Assembly (NCBI GenBank): GCA_025504975.1
Contig: JANUWI010000008.1
Location: forward strand, 806,001 to 870,000
Source of the DNA: Plenodomus lindquistii
Taxonomy: Eukaryota > Ascomycota > Dothideomycetes > Pleosporales > Leptosphaeriaceae
DNA length: 64,000 nucleotides
Direction: 5' to 3'
Shown: positions 11,147 to 22,627 of the stretch, in pieces
Layout: each line of letters opens with the position of its first letter
Position numbering within the stretch: the first letter of the stretch is position 1
Position numbers and translations under genes: made by a program
Notes under the pieces: generated by a model
Told to the model about the DNA's origin: nothing
The model's input: the letters and a program-made list of their open reading frames with translations, nothing else
Databases searched by the model: none

Positions 11147-14100
11147 TCAATCTTCGCTCGTCGTTCCCCCTTTGCGCCGCACCAGCTGCTCGATTTCAAT
11201 CTTGTCCTTTTCCAGCACAGCGATGCGTCTTTCGTACTCCGCAGTCATCTTCGCCGCGCCTGCCAATTTCTCATTCTCCAGTTCTAGTATGCGCCCAGCA
11301 GCGCTTCCATCTGCTCTGACTTGCGCAATCTCAGCCTCCAGAACAGAATCGTTGAGCGCAATCTCAAGACCATTGCAGAGGGCAAGCAGCGTCTTGGAGG
11401 ACGATTTCAGCGCCAAGAGAGTATCGTGCGCGCGCCTCAGCAACTCAGCATTGCCGTGGCCTTCCTCCAAGTCGCTGATCGCCGTGATGATCCGATCAAC
11501 CTCGCCTTGCTCAATGCTCACGGCGTCAATGACAACGTCTTCGGTGATTTTGACCATTTCGGCCACACGCTCAGCCTTCTCGTCCATAGCTCGAAGAACA
11601 GCCTGCTTCTCTGCATTCTCGTATTGCTTTTCAATATCCTTCATTCGGGCAATATCTCCTGCAGCGTACAGAGGCTGAAGCTCAGTCTTTTTGTACCTTT
11701 TGTCGCGTCCTGCGATTACTTCGACGACAGCAGCGTGCCGCGTTTCCACAACATCATGTATACTTTGGAGGAGCTCCAAACATTCTCTGGTGCTCGTAGC
11801 GTCGCCGTTCTGCATGTATTGCACCCCGGATACCGACGTTGGGAGCACACTCTCTACTTCGTCACGTAGTTCCGTTAGTATTTTGATGTCTGAGTGGAGG
11901 GTCTCGTAGATAGGAGTAAAGACCACGTCAACGTAGTTCTCATACTCATCACGATCTTCCTTGGCTTTCGATGCGCCCTCTTCTCGTTTGAAATCTTCTT
12001 CGCGTTGGTTCATCTCAGCATACGTTATCTCCTCATTATTGAAAAGTTCGTCGTTGTGTTCCTCATTCTCCTCTTGACGCTTGCGACGCGCATCATCCTT
12101 CTTTCGCCGCTTGAGTGATGCTGTTCTCTCCCAATCCTTCATCATATCTTCTGCGCTGATAGACTTCAGTCTAATAGCCTCTAAACGCGTTCGAACCGCG
12201 TCGATAGAAGGACTGGTAGCACTGTTTACAAGACGATCTGGTAACAGGTCCCGCAGTACATCACTTGGAATCCGCTTCGAGGGTGCTGCTGTAGATACCG
12301 GTCGGCTGGAAGCAAATTTGAGTGGGGCTGGGACCGCAATAAAACTGTCACTACTCGCAGACCTGCTAGTTGTCTTGTGTAGCGACTGCTTATGAGCCCC
12401 AAAAAATACTTCATCACGCCCTTTACTGTGACTGGATAGAGAAGATAGGCCAGAGATACTTGGAGAAGAAGTCACGGCTCTTTGCGTCAAAGGGACAAGG
12501 TCTGGAACGCTGGCGGGCGGCACGTAAGCTTTGTACTGCGGCTGCAGGGTTTCCTCAGGCGGAGACTGGACCGGGGTCTTGTTTGTATCGCCTTCCACAG
12601 AGCTTGTCGGGGTCAAAATCGCCGTCGATTGAAAGGAAACATTTATTTGAGACCGTCTTGAAGCCCGATCAGTTATGGGCAATCTGGGTATACGGTTTAG
12701 AATGGGTCGCCCTCCAGGACTGAAATCATAATTATCATTATCCTCCTCAGGCAACAGCTGTTGCGGTACGTGGACGTTGAGATTTTGATGTTGTCCAGAA
12801 GCATTCGCCAAAGGCACTGTTTGTTCTCGTACCTGGTGTTCGTGCATTACATTTGAGGGCGCCTGTGGCGGAGTAGCGTAGTAATCAATGCCCCTCATTT
12901 CTGATTCTGCTTTACAGAATGCTCTAAATGTCTTGATCTTTTCTTCAATTTGCGGTTCGTTTGCTTCGCTCCGGAGCATGGTAATGTATCTTTCAAGAGA
13001 TCCGATATACCATGGATCAATGTCGGGGATCAGATCACCAGGAGTAGGCTTAGACACATCCTTAGTCCTTTCGGCTTCGATTTGGCGTTTGAGGTCCGCG
13101 ATGATAACGTCTCGTTCATCGATATTATGCTCCTTCCCTTCAACATCCTCTTTCATACGCTCTATGGTTGCGTCTTTCTCTCTCTTTGCAGCAGCAAAGT
13201 CTTCTGCCACTTGTTTTGATGTAATCTTAAGCGTGACCAACTCTGTGCGGAGTTCAGCCGCCTCGTTGCCTGCATTCAATTTGACAGTCTCGACATCCTT
13301 TTTAAGCTGCTCAATCTTATCGTAGAGGCTGGCCTTCTCTTGTTCAGCATCAGCTCGTAGACGCTCGAGAGCCTCGTCCTTGGCTGTTGATTGCGCATCG
13401 TGCCTCTCATTCCCTGGTGAGCTCCAAACCGCAGGAGCTTGGGTAGGCGTCTGCTGAGACACGTCCCATTGGCCATTTGCCATGGCGACCGCATGTACTG
13501 TAGAGAGTGGTGGCAGAGTTGCGGCGTACGGGGAGGCGGCCGCAGTGGCAGGTGGAGGAGTCGGCGCATAAGTGCTTCTCCTCTCGCGAGAACATGAGGG
13601 GTTGGATTGTGCGGGACTCGGCCAACCGCGAGTAGATGGAGGGGAATGAACATGGGCGGGTAATTCAACGCTCTCCGGCGGTGCTACCACCCTGTTTCTG
13701 TGCTCCTTTTGGCTGCTGAATGCCTCCTCGTCATCGATCTCTTCGCTATCGCCACCAAGGCGTTCCCAATCAGAAGGGCCGCCAACACCCAGTGCGCTAA
13801 ATCTCGGGGTGTCCTCTCGGAGCGGGAGTGGGGCAGGGGAAGCCGTATCATGACTGGACCTCAAGTGCAGCCCAGTGCCAAGACTGATACTTTGTTGTGA
13901 GCCGATAGGAGATACGGGCTGGCTCTGTGGAGTTGGCTGGCTATAATACTGGGCTGGTGTGGTGTCAGTCCAACCCGCTGCAGGTGCTCCTTGTTGTGAT
14001 TCGCCACGCTGCTGGAAAGAGGGCTCAGCTTGCGTCTGCTGATCCGGTTGCCATGGTTCGTTACGTTGCAGGGGGTCACCCTGCTCTGTGTGCGGTGAGG

Positions 14101-14969
14101 TTTGCCATTGGGCCTGAGATGCTGCACTATGGACATATGGCGTCGCATGGGCGTGTTGAGGTTGAACACGTACCGAATGATGAGTATACTGGTCATGCTG
14201 TGGCAGATTTGCTGGTGGCACGTAATGATTATGAGCTTGCTGACCATATGATAGGGACGGCTGAGTGCCATGGGGCGCGTGGGGTTGCAGTATCTGCTGT
14301 GAATGTCGCGACAATGCATCTTGGTAGGGTTGGGCGTATCCAGAACTTGAGGTTCCGACCTGTGCATGTTGCCATGCTGAAGCGACGGGTGCGGGTGGAG
14401 ATGCGTAGGCTCCGGGCGTGGTATATGCACTTGAGGGCGCAAACGCATGGGCACCTGGTGCATTCACTGGAGGCGGTATGTTTGTGTATTGAGGCCCAGA
14501 CGGGAAGTACGATGCTCCTGGTGTTGCAGAGGGAGCAGGTGGAGCAGCATGGCTGTATGGCTGCGGCTGTGCTTGCTGAGGCCACTCATGCTGCTGCTGC
14601 TGCAAGTACTGCTGTTGTTGCTGATACTGTTGCTCTCGGTGGACTGCCGCTGCAAAGCCGTGGATCTTTGGGGGGGGAGGCGGCGGGTTGTCCTTGTGCT
14701 GTGGTGGATACAATGGCTGCGGGGCCCACGAGCTCGAGGCTGGGGGTGGGGCCGCTGTCCATTGACCGTGTGCATTGGGCGCAGGCGCATGATATCCTTG
14801 CGACGCTGGTCTCTGTATTAGCGAGCCTGGACACTGAGTCGGGCGTGGTGTAGGGGCGCGTACCTGCGTATGTTCGGGGTGGCAGCGGAGGAGCAGTCGG
14901 CTCTTGGCCCGCGAAGCCTGCAACGCTGCCTGGCCGCTGCTGTTCAGATCCTTGGGCGTACCCTTGCAT
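11147..14969 (-). CDS. Gln/Pro-rich coiled-coil protein, unknown family
   Basis: Exons 14969-14864 and 14796-11147 (67-nt intron with branch GCTAATA) give 1251 residues. The start was set by splicing: exon 1 encodes MQGYAQGSEQQRPGSV and joins a Gln/Pro/His-rich region of some 400 residues, including poly-Gln near the N-terminus. A first coiled coil follows (DAEQEKASLYDKIEQLKKDVE...), then a Ser/Pro linker, then a long charged helical region (WERTASLKRRKKDDARRKRQEE and onwards) to the end. I do not recognise the family; a scaffold role is only a guess. In the given sequence the frame stops at 11147 inside the last coiled coil, and another frame continues the heptads from a run of five C (plus strand, 11166-11170) to a stop at 11088-11090, so the true C-terminus is probably longer. 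Confidence 0.75.
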
Positions 14970-15258
14970 CGTGTGAAGAACCAGAAGGCCTCCCTATCCG
15001 CGCGACCGCCTAACGGGCAGGTTGCTTTGTGGGCTAGAGTTATCGACGTGCCAATATCTTGTATCTCGTCGTGGTGAGGCTGAGGGCGCTGTAGCTCCAC
15101 CTGCGGGCCATCCCATCAGCCACGCGAGTCCCGCTTCGCCTTGCCAGAAATACGTCTAGCTCATGCACATCACGCCTGGGCAAACTCCACAAATAGAAGC
15201 TTGTGCATTCCACAATCCACATATATATGCTGCTGACACCAAACATGTCACCAACCAA

Positions 15259-16559
15259 TCAAGCCCAATGGTCCCGCTCATGCGGTTCCATGCCTAATTT
15301 GGCAAGTCTGTCTGTCTGTATGCATTCCAAAGCTTTGTAGACATCTCCGGCGATGGCTTCGAGAGTCTCCTTGACCTGACTTCTCTGTGGTGCATGACGT
15401 GTAACGCCGCCTGCTTCGCTCAATGTCATCATGCGCCATGAGTGACAGTAGTCCACGTCCGCCGTTGTTGGGTCCGCTTGGTCAGTCCGGCCCACGTCCC
15501 AATCCATACTTGCTTCGTGTACATGTTCCACAGAGACATAGTTGCCTTCAATGAGCTTGTTACCCTTCCTCTTTTCTTGTGTTGCCGTAATTGGGCCCTG
15601 AGGCGAGCTCCTTGGCTCGTAACGCATAGACGAGCCCTTCTTTGTCAAGTGGCTTCTCCGCATTATGGACTCAACATTACTAAACGATTCAAAATCGATC
15701 GGCACTTGCACCGTGACTGATCGTCGCCGGCTTCCGACCCCATCATGGTTGAACGGCACGAACCTTGAGTGGAGAGTGACAATCAGAACATGGAATACAC
15801 GATCATTCAGAATATTCAAGCCAGCAATTGCTGGCATCTTGTGAAACATTTGGAAGACTGGTATTTGTCAGCTGTGGACGATGGATTGTTCCGGGTTTAC
15901 TAACTTGACATTTGTGCACTCTCAGCCTTCGGTGTGCAGGCGAGCTCTGCCACTGCCATGTCTAGGTCTTGTGTGCTCCAAGATAACAGTTCGTTGGTAT
16001 CATAGAGGTTCGGCGTATACCGAGCTTCCTTATGGCCATGATCTCGAGATAGGAGTCCGTCCAATTCTTCGTATCGCACTGTAGTTTCGGGATGGCGTGA
16101 GCTTCGGCCTAGCCAGGACGTGTTGTTCATGCGCTTCACCCATTTCCGGACTTCAATCGGGACTTTGACAAGCTTGGGATTTTCGTTGCGAGAAACACTA
16201 GATTTTGGTTCTGCAAGGTCATATACAGACGGCGGTGGCATGCAAATATCTATGAGCGCAACAAGAATTCGTCAGCGTGAAATGGAGAGCGAGACGAATG
16301 CAAGGCACGCACTTCGAGAAAGCTTAGTCTCGTGATCCTTCGGAGCCCATATTCCATGATCCGTGGTGTCTTGGTTCAAGTCAACCCGTCCAACCTCCGC
16401 AATTAGAATATTGAGAAATTGGCTCAAGCCGACTTGATGAACGCGATCGGAGGCAGGAATGTCAGGATGTGGGGGAAGCTGGCTAAGGCTAAGACGGTTG
16501 AGGTTGAGGTACTGAGGGATACTTGCGTCACGGCGCTGTTCTACAATGGGTTCTGCCAT
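15259..16559 (-). CDS. DUF3074 (START-like) domain protein
   Basis: Exons 16559-16313, 16249-15905 and 15857-15259 (introns 63 and 47 nt) give 396 residues. The pattern W-x-x-R-x-S-x-H (WLGRSSRH), YEELDGLLSRDHGHKEARYTP, then KMPAIAGLNILNDRVFHVLIVT, a strand ending VTVQVPIDF and a late EGNYVSVEHVHE agree with the layout I know for fungal DUF3074 proteins, which belong to the START/SRPBCC lipid-binding fold. The domain covers about residues 20-390. No membrane segment or signal peptide is seen. The ligand is unknown. The family call is from pattern memory and should be treated as probable. Confidence 0.6.
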
Positions 16560-17878
16560 AGCATATGAATGGCCTCCTTTTGGAAGAGCGGAAGTCTTGG
16601 AAGATGCCGTATGGGGAAGTTGATGTGGGACTGGTGCGGCTCAGCGAACGATAGCGAGAGTCTAGACCGTTGACAAAGACTGGGCCGATTAATGAACCGT
16701 TGAGCGTCCGCCTATAGCGACTTGAGCAATGTATACATAGTAGCAACTTAAGCTACGTTATATCGACGAAACACTACACGCTCTGAGCAGTTGTGGAACC
16801 TCAAGGACTTCTGCGGGAACAGTCCCACGGAGCGAGAGTGACTTGAACGAAGAGCAACCAATGTGGCGCTTGGGTAGCAATAAGATCAAATCAGCCCCAG
16901 AGTGGTATAGGTACGAAGCTATACGAATGCTGGCACGGTAATCAGACGGTCCTGACGTGAAAGAATGACGATAAAGCTTGTATGGTTGATAGGCACAAAC
17001 AGCCGCGAGACGAGTGCGACCGTGAATCGGAACCCTGGACGCCAGTTACCGGTAGGCAGTTACGGCGCATGCGTACGGTCGCTCTGGGTGAAGTTGATTG
17101 TCACAAGCCGGCTGCGCATGCGTTCCAAGGTTGGAGTTACAACGACAACCAAAGTCCTCGGCGGATATTCGGAGGTACGAGACGGCATGACTGCAGCCGG
17201 CATAGCATTTGCCCAAATGCCATACTTACCCACAGTGGCATTCGGCAGGTGCCGCCCACGCATGTGGGATAATCACTAGTCTCTAGTAGGGCAAGACCGA
17301 TGCGGGTCTCGCTTCACCATCGACAGGTGTAGAAGTTACTCACTCGGAATGCGCATTATTGACCTCCCTGGACCGATCATGATGAGTTGCAGATCACAAT
17401 ACATATACTAATTTCAAGGATCATTTGCGTACTATGTGGGTTCTGCTGCCTGCTTGAATGATAAAGAACTTCTATCGGCTATCGTCAACGATCAATGCTG
17501 CACATGAGTAATGTTGACACAACAGGGGAGTAGCTCGGTCCTAACACTAGGGAAGGCCATGTCGCGAGCACTTAGAGAACGGGCAAACGAGCAACGATAG
17601 TCTTATGTGATTAACATCTCGTCTTGAAAATTCCACAAAGGTCGCCTGACTGCTACGGTCTCGCTTCTAACACAGGGATCTCCTTTTCCCCTTGAGATGC
17701 ATCGCCAGCTCGCATCGGGTATCATAACGTGGCTTTAGTTGGGCTAGTAGTAAGCCGGGGGGACTGGACATGTTACTCGCACACTGCGCTCGAACAACGA
17801 GTTTATCCATGTCGTGATTTGTAATCCATCTTCTGATCTCAATCAATAACGCTGGAAAAGATTGCAAACAATGCGCAT
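16560..17878. other. intergenic, no gene seen
   Basis: Between the DUF3074 gene (start at 16559, leftward) and the stop of the SAM-HMG gene. It holds the DUF3074 promoter and the 3' UTR of the next gene. The open frames at 16965-17279 on both strands carry no recognisable domain and no splice pattern. Confidence 0.4.
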
Positions 17879-19607
17879 TCAAGGCGATGTTTCCTCCATC
17901 GGATCGCCGTCAGCTGTTCTCGCAGCCAATTCACCAGCTCTCAAAAGAACTGCAAGCGATCCTTGGTTCCTGTAGTCTTGAGGTTGGTAATGCTGTTGTG
18001 GATGAGGCACGGTGTTTTGGACCGGCCGATCCAGTGGAGATGGCGAGGGTCCAATACTAGGTACCGGCTGCGGCAACATGCGGAATGATTTGGAGGGGTC
18101 CATAGGTAGGTTTTGTCCGGACAGCTGAGCCAGCGGAATGCTACGACCGCTATTTCCACTTTCAGATGATAGGGTTGTGTCTTCATGGCTAAGTGGGGGT
18201 AGTCGTGCAGATTCACGCATCGTCCGGCGTGATATGGGATCGATCGAGGGCTGATAATGCGAGCTATAGATATACGGAGATACGGATGCAGCGTTGGACT
18301 GAATATGCGCATCGGCGTTGTATGCTGCTGACTGATAGAGCAAATTCGCATCTGCGGAGCTCCGGAAGTCTCGTGCTGATTGATTCGGTGGGATATCAAA
18401 CAGGGCGTCCCTTTGCTGCACGCCCGCAGAACGTGGCGATGCTAGTAATGGGGAGAAGCGCTCGTGAAGTCGCGGCGAATTGTAACCAGAAAGAGAGTAT
18501 GCGGTTGGCGATGTAGGCTTAGAAGACTGCGATGGACCTGCCGGAAGTCGCGCAGGTCCTGAGGGTGGACTAGCGTTGAAATTTTGACTTGCCATCGGAG
18601 GAAGATCAGGTTGCAAAGATGTGGCTCTCCTCGTTCCGCGTTCATGGTGATCCTGACTGCTGCTTCGAGTAGATCTGCTCGTCTCGGTTTCCAACTTGGA
18701 TCGTTTGCCTTCTAAGTCAGTCAATAGTGTTAGGCAAGGTTTGGTGTTTTAGTGGAACACACCTTTGGTGGGTGCAGCATGTTTTGCCTTGAAATCTTCC
18801 AAGTACTTCTGATATGCTTCAAACTGCGGCGTCTTCTTGTATTCAGCCAATTCCGCATAGTACTTCTCTTTGGCACTATTGGCCTGCCTTTCACAGCATT
18901 CACGCTCTTCCGTCGGTAGTACTTGCCATCGCTCCCCAACCACTTTGGCGATCTCTGTGAATGACAAATCCTGGCCCTTTAGTGATTCTCTCACCTCTAT
19001 CAACCGTTAGCCAGGAACAGTGTTTGCAGGGAATACACTTACGATTTGAGAAAATGACATATGCTGATGGAGGCCTCTCCGGTGCGTGCTCGTCGGGCTG
19101 GAACAATTAGTAAAAGTTGGCAGAATGTATGATTGCTCGATTAAACTTACTTTGGGATGTCGGCGGTACTTCCGTTTAGTGCTGGTCCCGCCAGTACTAG
19201 CGACTGATGCTTCAGTCTGTCTACTCTTACCTTCAGCTCCTGAATCATCGCTTCGGTAGGATCGGTCCGGGCTGGGAGCTCTGCCAACAGATGTAGGTAA
19301 AGGACGATCAGAAGACTGTCCCCGAGACTCTGCTATGGCACGTTGGAGTTTCTGTGAGCAAGTTAGATTTCTTTCGGCGTCGTCTACTTGGCTCCATGCA
19401 GACACACCCTTCGATGACCGAGTTTGACGCCGAGGTGACTCCTGTACGTAGTAAGCTTGGATTTCCTGTACAGGGGAACACGCCGACGTACAGATCGCTC
19501 TCGGTGATATCAACTACGGTTTCCCATGTGTCGAAACCTTCGGCAGCGAATACTTGGTGATATTGAGACAGTCCCAGTCGCGCCAGACGATCTTTCAAGT
19601 CGCTCAT
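17879..19607 (-). CDS. SAM domain plus HMG-box DNA-binding protein
   Basis: Six exons (19607-19492, 19441-19408, 19351-19151, 19097-19043, 18996-18763, 18711-17879; introns 46-56 nt) give 490 residues. Exons 1-3 build a SAM domain (residues 1-60: DRLARLGLSQYHQVFAAEGF ... LGVKLGHRRKLQRAIAE), a protein- or RNA-interaction module. Exons 4-5 build one HMG box (about 124-195: ERPPSAYVIFSN ... FTEIAKVVGERW ... YYAELAEYK), which binds and bends DNA. The long C-terminal part is Ser/Pro/Gln-rich and disordered. The SAM-HMG pairing occurs in a known class of filamentous-fungal regulators, some tied to mating and fruiting networks; a similar role here is inference. The 2.1 kb upstream region is unusually long for the window, as often seen for developmental regulators. 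Confidence 0.88.
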
Positions 19608-19636
19608 GTAGGAAGGTGTGCGAGTTGGCAGCTAAG

Positions 19637-19663
19637 TGGTGGTGTGGTGTGGTGTGGCGTGGT
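19637..19663. repeat. GGTGT microsatellite
   Basis: Tandem GGTGT units with one GGCGT variant, 30 bp upstream of the SAM-HMG start codon, so probably inside its 5' UTR or core promoter. Confidence 0.7.
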
Positions 19664-20520
19664 GAGGGAGACGTCAAATAGAATCGCGGTAGTGGTGAAG
19701 CAACAATGATGATGCCTAGTACCTGCAACAGATGTGACTAGGGAGCGATGCGATCTGCAGATATTATGGCCCCAGTGGCGACTGGATATCCGTCCAGACG
19801 CGCCTGTATGGCAGGCGTACGGGAGAGTAGTGTAGAAATGATTTATGGGATTGGGAATAGGAAACGGGTACAGGCGATGTGATTGGTGCGGCAAGCGTCG
19901 GTGGCGGAGTTTTACTTGTTACGAAAATCCAGGTAGGGGGTCAAAGTGTTGCAGGGCGCGACGAAGCGCAAGAAGAGTAAGTGGATGGGTATAGCGACGA
20001 CTAGCACTCGTGCATGGAGTGGTGGAACGCAACGTGGAATTGGGGAAAGTGGGCCTTCCGGTCCGAAGCAGCAGGATATGGTACCAGGAACTAGATGGTG
20101 TTGAAGCGTGTACCGGCAGCCAGCACGTTACGGGGACGCAGCCTGGTATAGGCACGACCACAACAGCGGCCGACAAGAGACGACAGTAGGCGACCGGCGG
20201 TCATTGGGCGCAGAGTAGTAAGGCGTCGCAAGCAATAGTCAGTCCACTACGGGAGGCACGGGGTGTCGCGGTGAGAAAGCAGACGGATGCTAGAGGCAGA
20301 CGCAGACGACGGTGATGGGAAGCCCCGAGCGATGGGACCAGGTTAGAAATTAAGACTGGGCGCTCGCATGGCGGGCAAATGGCGGCGAGTTGAGTCAGGC
20401 GATACGGGGGATGATGGATCAGTGATCAGTGGTGAGGCAGGCCAGTGAGGCACGAGGGCTGAAATTCAGGTTGCGAGGATGTGCAACACCGAAGAGAGTG
20501 CAGGGCAGCTGTGGCCTGTG

Positions 20521-20536
20521 GGATGGATGGATGGAT
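20521..20536. repeat. GGAT tetranucleotide repeat
   Basis: Four tandem GGAT units in the intergenic region; simple slippage repeat. Confidence 0.7.
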
Positions 20537-20924
20537 GGGCAGTGAGGTCAGAGCACAACGACAGTGAGGGAGTGAGTGAGGCTTGAGGCAAGTCCGCAGC
20601 AGGCTACAGGCTGCACCGAGTGTGAAGAGTGGCACACTTGCGGAACATGTTGCTCGCGCAGCACGGCCGGCGCGCGCGGGTGACACTGCGAAGTGTGCAG
20701 AATATCGCAGACAGAGACGCGATCGCAGCGGCACGAAACACCAGCGGCCAGGGCCCGTCGCTACTGTACTGTGGCCATGGTGGATATGTCATAGCCTACG
20801 CAAGAAGGGCCGCTCACAGGAGCGCAGCAATTTCGTCATGCTGGGCGGCGATTGGCCCGGGCGGCAGAGCCTGCGCCATCCGCTCATAGCAACGTCAATG
20901 TTGGGTTAAGTGCCAGCAACAGCA

Positions 20925-20954
20925 CTAGCAGTCTAGCAGTCTAGCAGTCTAGCA
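20925..20954. repeat. CTAGCAGT octamer repeat
   Basis: Three perfect head-to-tail copies of CTAGCAGT followed by a partial fourth. Intergenic and not linked to a feature I can name. Confidence 0.8.
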
Positions 20955-21720
20955 CCAGGTACTGTAAGCGAGCGAGACAGGGCAGCCCCCGTGCGATCAT
21001 CGATGGGATGCAGCCTGCAGCGCGCGGGATGCCCTCGCCATCGGCACTTGTTGGGTTGCGCTGTGCTGTGCGAGAAGGGCGTCTGCCAGAGTCGAGTCGC
21101 ATGCAGTCTGCACGCAGCGGCGGTGGAGCCGATGCATGTGTCTTACTCTATCCTAAGAGTAGAGTACTCGACACCTGCTAGAGTGAGGGCCCCATGCACA
21201 GGCACAGGGTGGAGAGGAAGTCTAGGCGGCTTGTCGGCCGTCACATGGCACGCTGCAGCCCACGGCGGAGCGGGAGCATCGCACGCCATCGGGCCCATGG
21301 CCATTGAACCTCCGCCAGCTTGGCCATGTTGGTACCACATGGCATTCTTCAATGCGCCGGAACCGGCTTCCGAGCCTGCTTCACTCATAACCCTGCACGC
21401 CGTGGCCCGTCATCCACACGCCTCGACGCTCCCAGCTAGTCACTCAACTCAGTCCACACTCGCATCATGTGTACCACTTTTCATTGTCCAGCCGAGACTA
21501 GATCATCGCTTTAGCGCTGCTGCACTCGATAGCCTGCTAGGCAGGCTCGTCAATCATCATGCCATTTTGGCAAATTGCACTGCGCTCTCGGTCAAGTCCT
21601 CCATGGCCGTGCAAAACCGCATCTGTGCCTGCATCCTTGACTAGGACTAAGAACATGGTACCCTACCAATCTGAAGACTTTGTGCCAGCTGTCGGGACAA
21701 CATGCCGACCTGCATCTACT

Positions 21721-22266
21721 CTATTCGAGCACCGTCTGGCCATCGCCCCCCGGAACCATCTAGGCCGTCAGTCAGCAAAATCTTTCACCGGCCGCAAGGC
21801 TCGCTCCTGACCATGCAGATGTTGTTGCCATTCAAAAGGATTTTGGGCAGTTTGACGTTTCCTTCAGAGGCATCGCTGCTACCTGTCAGCCCTGGTACAA
21901 TACGACGCTGCCAACAGGTCCAGCCCATTGTCGTACAACCATGAAAACTGACATTTCCGTGACGTCTTCGAGGACCATGTCTGTCGTCTTGTCAGATGTA
22001 GTCGTGGGCGGGGGTTTTCCTTGCTCGTGGCCACTTACTGACATAGTCGTCAAACCCGACAAGTTTGCCTGTGAATTCTGCGCTGCATGAGACATGGCCA
22101 AATGACGAAAAGCACTAATACGGTACCCTTGCCGCCGTTCATGATGACCCAGATGTGGGATCCGACACATTTGTCGATGAGCTCTGACGGACAGCTGTTA
22201 GCAAGCAAGCGCGGTCCAGCGCAGTCATCACGACTGACCAAGTGGGAGGAGGTTCTCGAGAGCCAT
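21721..22266 (-). CDS. LSM5: U6 snRNP-associated Sm-like protein LSm5
   Basis: Six small exons (22266-22239, 22183-22127, 22077-22039, 21980-21953, 21875-21812, 21759-21721) give only 84 residues; the five introns are 55, 49, 58, 77 and 52 nt. The spliced product reads LLPLELIDKCVGSHIWVIM, EFTGKLVGFDDYVNMVLEDV, then LPKILLNGNNICMMVPGG: Sm1 and Sm2 motifs with the LSm5-type signature LNGNNICM. LSm5 is part of the LSm1-7 ring (mRNA decay, cytoplasm) and LSm2-8 ring (U6 snRNA, nucleus). No single frame shows the gene, because exons are 28-64 nt. The acceptor of exon 5 is a tandem TAGCAG; the inner CAG was chosen, and the outer TAG would add one Ser. Divergent from the exonuclease gene. Confidence 0.92.
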
Positions 22267-22627
22267 TTCAGCGGGACGTCTTGGAATGCCGCTACCGTTG
22301 TACTGTTACTCGGAGGCTAGGTCTGGTCTTTGGACGACGTCGAAGTGGTGGTTGGCTTTGATGTCTTCTCTTGGCGCCGTGCGCAGGCTGCAGCCCGTCG
22401 CGCTAAGCATCTCGCGAGGCGCCAGGGTCCAGCCAATTCACCGTGACGCCGTCTGCCTATTGCCCGTGTTGCCCGTCTACGTCTCGTCAAGCGAGAGCAC
22501 TATCATGGAGCTGGAGCTGGAGTCGGAGTGGCAGTGTTATGCTTTCCGGACAATGCGCCCCTCTGCTAAGCGCGTCACACGCTTCGCGACGCGCCTGCAC
22601 TGAGGCTGCCGCTGCTCGCGCACATCG
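22267..22627. promoter_or_regulatory. divergent promoter region of LSM5 and exonuclease gene
   Basis: 361 bp between the LSM5 start and the first ATG of the exonuclease frame. No TATA box or coding signal was recognised; part may be 5' UTR of either gene. Confidence 0.4.

Larger units (their letters stand above)
19608..21720. other. long intergenic region upstream of the SAM-HMG gene
   Basis: It runs from the SAM-HMG start (leftward) to the LSM5 stop (leftward). It contains three simple repeats listed separately and several long open frames on both strands that are GC-driven and carry no domain. It may be a long promoter or long 5' UTR. No RNA gene was recognised. Confidence 0.4.

Noticed and set aside
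13927..14853. 308-codon plus-strand frame
   Set aside because: Antisense to the Gln/Pro-rich exon of the coiled-coil gene; it has no domain and mirrors the CAG-type codons.
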